Part shown: positions 6,086-9,371 of the stretch, piece after piece | How positions within the stretch are numbered: the first letter of the stretch is position 1 | Layout of the letters: every line of letters starts with the position of its first letter | Assembly (NCBI GenBank): GCA_023487325.1 | Contig: JAMDBS010000067.1 | Coordinates: 1 to 9,371, forward strand | Direction: 5' to 3' | Source: Patescibacteria group bacterium | GTDB taxonomy: Bacteria; Patescibacteria; UBA1384; JAMDBS01 | DNA length: 9,371 nucleotides | Made by a program: the position numbers and the translations under genes | Notes under the pieces: model-generated | Databases searched by the model: none | Told to the model about the DNA's origin: nothing | The model's input: only the letters and a program-made list of their open reading frames with translations

Positions 6086-8821
6086 TTAGTTGATATTAAT
6101 GCCTTTAGTGGCATAGTAAAAACCCTGGATATTTGTTATATTATTATCCTTTGAATTAATAGTAATATCACCGCCATTAGCTATAATACCAAGTGAAGAA
6201 TTATTACCAGTTGTAATATTACCATTTATTACAATGTTGCCTTCGGCAATTATTGTTCCTCTTCCATAAAAAGCTGTTGTGCCCAAAATTAAATCACCGT
6301 TTCCATTATAGCGCCAGATTCTGCCATTGGGATAATTTTTCTCATCGTCAGGAGTACATGAATTAGACAAACCCGAATATAAGCAAAAACTACCGCCAAT
6401 ACTAGAAATCGGCGAGGCTTGTTCTATTTCTAATTTCTTAATTGCTTGGTCCGCTTTTTGCTTGGCTAGACCCCATTTGGCAATATTAAGAGGATTATAG
6501 CTTGAAAGTTGCTGAACATTATTACCGACAACTATACTGCCGCTACTTGTTGAGAAAACACTGTCTGACGAAATTTTAACTTTGCTATTAATATCGATGC
6601 GATCTTTAGCTGAAATATTTCCGGTTATTCTTGATTCTTTTTCGGTCGGTACGCCGCCACCGCAATCCATAGTTAACAAGCTAGAGAGTACGTATTGATA
6701 ACTAATTCCATTATCGTTTACTGGATAAATCCAATATTGTTCATAACTGTTTGGAGAAAATGCGTCTTGTATAAAATTATGAAAAGATCCGGAACTGTCC
6801 AAGTCAAGACGGGTTTGAGTTGATGAGCCATAATTTGTATGTCTAATTAGAACACTTTTTGCATTTGCATTGCCTTCGACTCTTATTTTCGAATTATTTC
6901 CATCACAAAATGGTATTGTCATAGCATTTGACATATGAGGCACGCAGTCCTGAATTGGATCGATAGTAAAAATTGGCGACGCATTAGCCCCAATATTACT
7001 TTTATAAGCTACTATGTAAAAATATTTTAAATCTCTTGACGTTGACCACGGCTGCGACCAATCAAAATTATAGTCATAAGTTCCCAACGAAGCGGGAACT
7101 TGCTGTGTAAATTCATCTAATGAATTAGCGTTCTTTCCGCCATGTATATAGACGATATCCGCATTTGCTACATTCCATGTAAATCTTAATTTATTGCCAG
7201 TTACAACTTTTAAACTAGGATCAAGCGAAGAGTTTTGCTCAGAAATATTACATAGTGATTCAACGATAAAAGAATTCACGATCGGCGCTTGGCCAACTAT
7301 CTTTATGGTTTGTTCTTGTGACCAAGCCCATTTTTCTACCCCCGAATTATCTATATAATTTGCTCCAACGCGATATGTATAATCTGTATTTCGTAGAAAT
7401 GGATTGCTATCTGTGCCATAATCTTGATATAGATGGCGTTCACAGTTAGGATTATACGATGCAGACCAACAATTTTGATTGTAACTAAATGTAGTGATAT
7501 CTTGAAAATCTTCAGAATTTTTGCGACGCTGAATTTTTAATTTATCATACGCTTTATTAGCATCAAAAATTATTTGCACTCCATCTTTTGTTAAATTTGT
7601 TGAGATTTGACTGGTAATCTCTGATAGGTAAAAATAATCATAATTCGGACCGCATGATGCCTGCAGAGTAGATAAGGTAGCAGGAAAAGGCGATATTAAG
7701 CCATCGTCAGCAATAATTTGATAATCGTATTCTTTAGTGCTATCCAAGGTAGTTGAATTATCCGAGTAAGTATAAGAAGTGTTATTTATATCTAAATTAC
7801 CCGGCATTGTTGCTAGAGGCTGATAAACTGACTGCGCTCGTTCCTTACGATTGATAATAAAAATACTCGCTTCTTTGGCATACCAACCCAAAGTATTTGT
7901 AACTTTATTTTTATTACAAATCGCAGATCCCGAAATAGAATAAATATTAGGCTTACCTTTAAAATTAACATTAATAGTATTTAATGTGTTAGGCGCCGGC
8001 GCAGTTAGATTTATCGGCTGTGGATTTACTAAATAACCATTTTTATATACCCAACCAGAAACGCTTGCGGTGTATTCCAATATACCCCTTGTAGTACTAA
8101 AATAGATGTGATTTTTCAATATGGAATAATTATTTTTATCTAATATAAAACTCGCGCTTTGTCCATCTCCATAATTAATCAGTACAGATATTAGCTCGCC
8201 GTTTTCTAGCTTGGCGGGATCAATTGATAATGTAAAATCATAACTATTATAATAGTATCTAGCAGACAAAGGAGAACTAGGATCTACCGCCCAATAATCT
8301 TTAAATACCGAGGATATCTGTAGATTAACATCGTTAAAACAACGATAATATATGACGTTATTATCTGTTTGAGTCTGTGTTTTAAGCTGATTATTTTGGT
8401 CATAAGCTTCTATATAGAAAGTAGCTACATATTGTGTTGCTTTGTTCACAGAACCAAAGTCTAAAGTCGCAATATAATGACCTTTTCCGTCATCTGTAAA
8501 ATTATTTTGGTTAAGATATTGAAAATTGTTATTATAATATGAATATAAGCTGAAATAGCTGCGATTATTTGTAAGTATAGATGATTTGTCGCCGTTTTTT
8601 AATTTATTTTTATCTATACTCAAAGTCACGCGAAGAGTAAAAGAAGTACTGCCTACGCTGCAACTTGTTATCTGAGTAAGCATTGTAACGCCAAAGACAT
8701 CCGAAGGGCTGTTTGTAACCGCAGCATTGGCTGGTTTAGGAAAAACTACGTAAAAACACCCAACAACTAACAACGTTAGAATAAAAAATAATTTAAATAA
8801 ATTAAGTTTAGAAAATTTCAT
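6086..8821 (-). CDS. Large secreted surface protein with Ig/FN3-like domains ending in a beta-helix-like domain
   Basis: A 911-aa protein with a signal peptide (hydrophobic ~9-27, likely cleavage after ANA33). Two related beta-rich N-terminal domains follow (~37-160, ~163-290), the second with a PKD-like INYGDG. Next come FN3-like regions (~295-390, ~395-510), an Ig-like region (~512-625) and another beta domain (~630-720). The last ~180 residues are repetitive Gly/Asn/Ile strands with GRGTIIAEGNIVINGN, SLGIIANGGDITI and a final GFYYATKGININ, which looks like a right-handed beta-helix of the kind on large Patescibacteria surface proteins. The polypeptide stops there, where I would expect a short conserved tail. 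Twelve cysteines follow the signal peptide. The start has no Shine-Dalgarno; it lies 17 nt after the 132-aa gene, in a hairpin loop. The likely role is adhesin or surface fibre component. Confidence 0.9.
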   Translation of the reverse strand: MKFSKLNLFKLFFILTLLVVGCFYVVFPKPANAAVTNSPSDVFGVTMLTQITSCSVGSTSFTLRVTLSIDKNKLKNGDKSSILTNNRSYFSLYSYYNNNFQYLNQNNFTDDGKGHYIATLDFGSVNKATQYVATFYIEAYDQNNQLKTQTQTDNNVIYYRCFNDVNLQISSVFKDYWAVDPSSPLSARYYYNSYDFTLSIDPAKLENGELISVLINYGDGQSASFILDKNNYSILKNHIYFSTTRGILEYTASVSGWVYKNGYLVNPQPINLTAPAPNTLNTINVNFKGKPNIYSISGSAICNKNKVTNTLGWYAKEASIFIINRKERAQSVYQPLATMPGNLDINNTSYTYSDNSTTLDSTKEYDYQIIADDGLISPFPATLSTLQASCGPNYDYFYLSEITSQISTNLTKDGVQIIFDANKAYDKLKIQRRKNSEDFQDITTFSYNQNCWSASYNPNCERHLYQDYGTDSNPFLRNTDYTYRVGANYIDNSGVEKWAWSQEQTIKIVGQAPIVNSFIVESLCNISEQNSSLDPSLKVVTGNKLRFTWNVANADIVYIHGGKNANSLDEFTQQVPASLGTYDYNFDWSQPWSTSRDLKYFYIVAYKSNIGANASPIFTIDPIQDCVPHMSNAMTIPFCDGNNSKIRVEGNANAKSVLIRHTNYGSSTQTRLDLDSSGSFHNFIQDAFSPNSYEQYWIYPVNDNGISYQYVLSSLLTMDCGGGVPTEKESRITGNISAKDRIDINSKVKISSDSVFSTSSGSIVVGNNVQQLSSYNPLNIAKWGLAKQKADQAIKKLEIEQASPISSIGGSFCLYSGLSNSCTPDDEKNYPNGRIWRYNGNGDLILGTTAFYGRGTIIAEGNIVINGNITTGNNSSLGIIANGGDITINSKDNNITNIQGFYYATKGININ

Positions 8822-8838
8822 ATAAAATAAATTTTCTA
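8809..8838 (-). promoter_or_regulatory. Perfect 10-bp inverted repeat with the start codon of the 911-aa gene in its loop
   Basis: On the minus strand TAGAAAATTT (8838-8829) pairs with AAATTTTCTA (8818-8809). The 10-nt loop ATTTTATATG ends in the ATG at 8821. The hairpin begins directly after the stop codon of the upstream gene, and no Shine-Dalgarno is present. Ribosomes finishing the upstream gene would open the stem, so translational coupling is plausible. Confidence 0.6.
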
Positions 8839-9237
8839 TTAACCCTGTGGTTTAGGTAAAATATCTATTTGCGTAGCAGTTAAATTTGCGTCGGATGCTT
8901 TACCCGTAACTAAGATCGCCACATTATCGCCTTTTTGCACATCGCTAATTTTAGCATCACTAAAAAGCCCACCTTCTGGAGGAGTTTTGCGGAATTTGGT
9001 GCTTGAGTTAATTTTTATTTCCTTTTTGTCGCTAATACTTGTAACAGTTATTTTATCAGCAGAAATTGATTCAACTGTACCAACAACAGTTTTTTCGATA
9101 ATCTGCTCAGGAGTTAGCGTACCCGAAGTCTTTTTGAACCATTTATTTTTAGCAAACCAATAACCGCCCCATATCAAAACTGCGGCTAAAATTACTAATA
9201 AAATAATGACGAGAACTTTGCCTATCTTCGTTTTCAT
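8839..9237 (-). CDS. Membrane-anchored DUF5666-like protein, first copy
   Basis: A 132-aa protein and the first gene of the four-gene unit. A basic N-terminus is followed by a membrane segment (~7-28), a Lys-rich stretch and an outward beta-barrel-like domain (~50-128). The domain has VVGTVESISADKITV, IKINSSTKFRK, a GG turn, V-Q-K-G-D-N-V-A and the final ATQIDIL strand, matching the usual DUF5666 pattern of G-x-V, T-x-[FI], K-G-D-x-V and A-x-x-I. No enzyme motif is visible. GGGGAGGGG ends 2 nt before the ATG and gives a strong ribosome-binding site, unlike the two large genes. A similar small protein precedes the 653-aa gene. I infer a conserved partner role for the secreted protein encoded next, perhaps in folding, anchoring or export; this is not shown by the sequence. 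Confidence 0.87.
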   Translation of the reverse strand: MKTKIGKVLVIILLVILAAVLIWGGYWFAKNKWFKKTSGTLTPEQIIEKTVVGTVESISADKITVTSISDKKEIKINSSTKFRKTPPEGGLFSDAKISDVQKGDNVAILVTGKASDANLTATQIDILPKPQG

Positions 9238-9251
9238 TTCCCCTCCCCTAT

Positions 9252-9271
9252 TTACTAATTATTACGAATTT
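9252..9271. repeat. Two 10-bp TTAC(T/G)AATTA-type units in the leader of the first operon
   Basis: TTACTAATTA (9252-9261) and TTACGAATTT (9262-9271) repeat the unit found before pilO and before the small PilP-like gene. In each case it lies just upstream of the purine-rich ribosome-binding site. Confidence 0.5.
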
Positions 9272-9299
9272 ATAACTTCTTATGAATTGTTATAAATAT

Positions 9300-9308
9300 A
9301 TTATATCA
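9300..9308 (-). promoter_or_regulatory. Extended -10 promoter for the surface-protein operon
   Basis: The minus strand reads TGATATAAT: a TGn extension and a perfect TATAAT. The -35 position at 17 bp spacing has only TTTATC. The predicted start near 9293 gives a leader of about 55 nt before the 132-aa gene. It lies between the tRNA end and the operon, where a promoter is expected. Confidence 0.6.
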
Positions 9309-9318
9309 CAAAAATGAT

Positions 9319-9327
9319 TGTGGATAA
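9319..9327 (-). promoter_or_regulatory. Single consensus DnaA-box sequence
   Basis: The minus strand reads TTATCCACA, which matches the DnaA-box consensus TTATNCACA. It overlaps the -35 region of the promoter at 9300-9308. There is only one, with no cluster or AT-rich unwinding array, so this is not an origin. A regulatory DnaA site or chance are both open. Confidence 0.25.
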
Positions 9328-9342
9328 AAAATAATCAAATAT

Positions 9343-9371
9343 TGGCACGGGTGGAGGGAATCGAACCCCCT
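9343..9371 (-). tRNA. tRNA gene, 3' end only (T arm, acceptor strand, CCA)
   Basis: The last 29 nt on the minus strand read as T arm GGGGG-TTCGATT-CCCTC, acceptor 3' strand CACCCGT, discriminator G73 and an encoded CCA. The 5' part with the anticodon lies outside the window. The acceptor strand predicts a 5' end of ACGGGTG. A1:U72 with G73 is seen in tRNA-Trp, but the identity cannot be decided from this fragment. The tRNA points the same way as the operon and ends about 35 nt upstream of its -10. Confidence 0.85.

Noticed and set aside
8755..8767. Possible lipobox VVGC in the N-terminus of the 911-aa protein
   Set aside because: The cysteine (residue 22) is followed by more hydrophobic residues and a good signal peptidase I site at ANA33, so an ordinary signal peptide fits better.
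1903..9237. Recoded TGA (as in Gracilibacteria/Absconditabacteria), prompted by the absence of TGA stops
   Set aside because: The long genes run without any in-frame TGA, and glycine is encoded by GGN codons. Seven stops without TGA can be chance in AT-rich DNA.
9343..9371. tRNA 3' end as an integration (att) site for a mobile element
   Set aside because: No second copy of the tRNA end, integrase or other mobile gene is visible in the window.
1..9371. CRISPR array or insertion sequence
   Set aside because: No regularly spaced long identical repeats and no transposase-like frame were found. The repeats present are short intergenic ones.

Overview
The window suggests an AT-rich bacterium that uses the standard genetic code. 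The type IV pilus gene set and the style of the surface proteins resemble Candidate Phyla Radiation (Patescibacteria) genomes. That placement is a recollection of family style, not a phylogenetic result. All genes lie on the minus strand, so transcription runs from high to low coordinates. The seven visible stop codons are TAA or TAG.

Layout in transcription order. (1) 9371-9343: the 3' end of a tRNA gene with an encoded CCA. (2) 9342-9238: an extended -10 promoter and leader. (3) 9237-3674: a tight four-gene unit built as two repeats of the same pair. Each pair is a small membrane-anchored DUF5666-like protein followed by a large secreted, cysteine-containing, Ig/FN3/PKD-like surface protein (132 aa + 911 aa, then 137 aa + 653 aa). 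Gaps are only 17, 28 and 8 nt. (4) 3673-3422: a regulatory spacer holding five helically phased GTAAC boxes, an extended -10 promoter, a 16-bp palindrome over the -10, and a compact nested-inverted-repeat element that ends in the ribosome-binding site of the next gene. (5) 3421-1: a type IV pilus assembly run of PilN-like, PilO-like, a small membrane protein with a PilP-like GRxDPF ending, and the assembly ATPase PilB, which is cut by the window edge.

How they may work together: PilN and PilO form the inner-membrane alignment platform, and PilB powers pilus extension from the cytoplasm. The two large secreted proteins upstream are candidate pilus-associated or cell-surface adhesins, and the DUF5666-like proteins are candidate partners. 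No pilM, pilC, pilT or pilin gene lies in the window.

The most unusual signals are these. The 911-aa protein ends in a beta-helix-like domain and appears to lack its family's C-terminal tail, while the neighbouring 653-aa protein carries that tail without the beta-helix. The pilN leader has an elaborate architecture. The start codon of the 911-aa gene sits in the loop of a perfect inverted repeat. A 51-bp sequence recurs in the pilus gene spacers.
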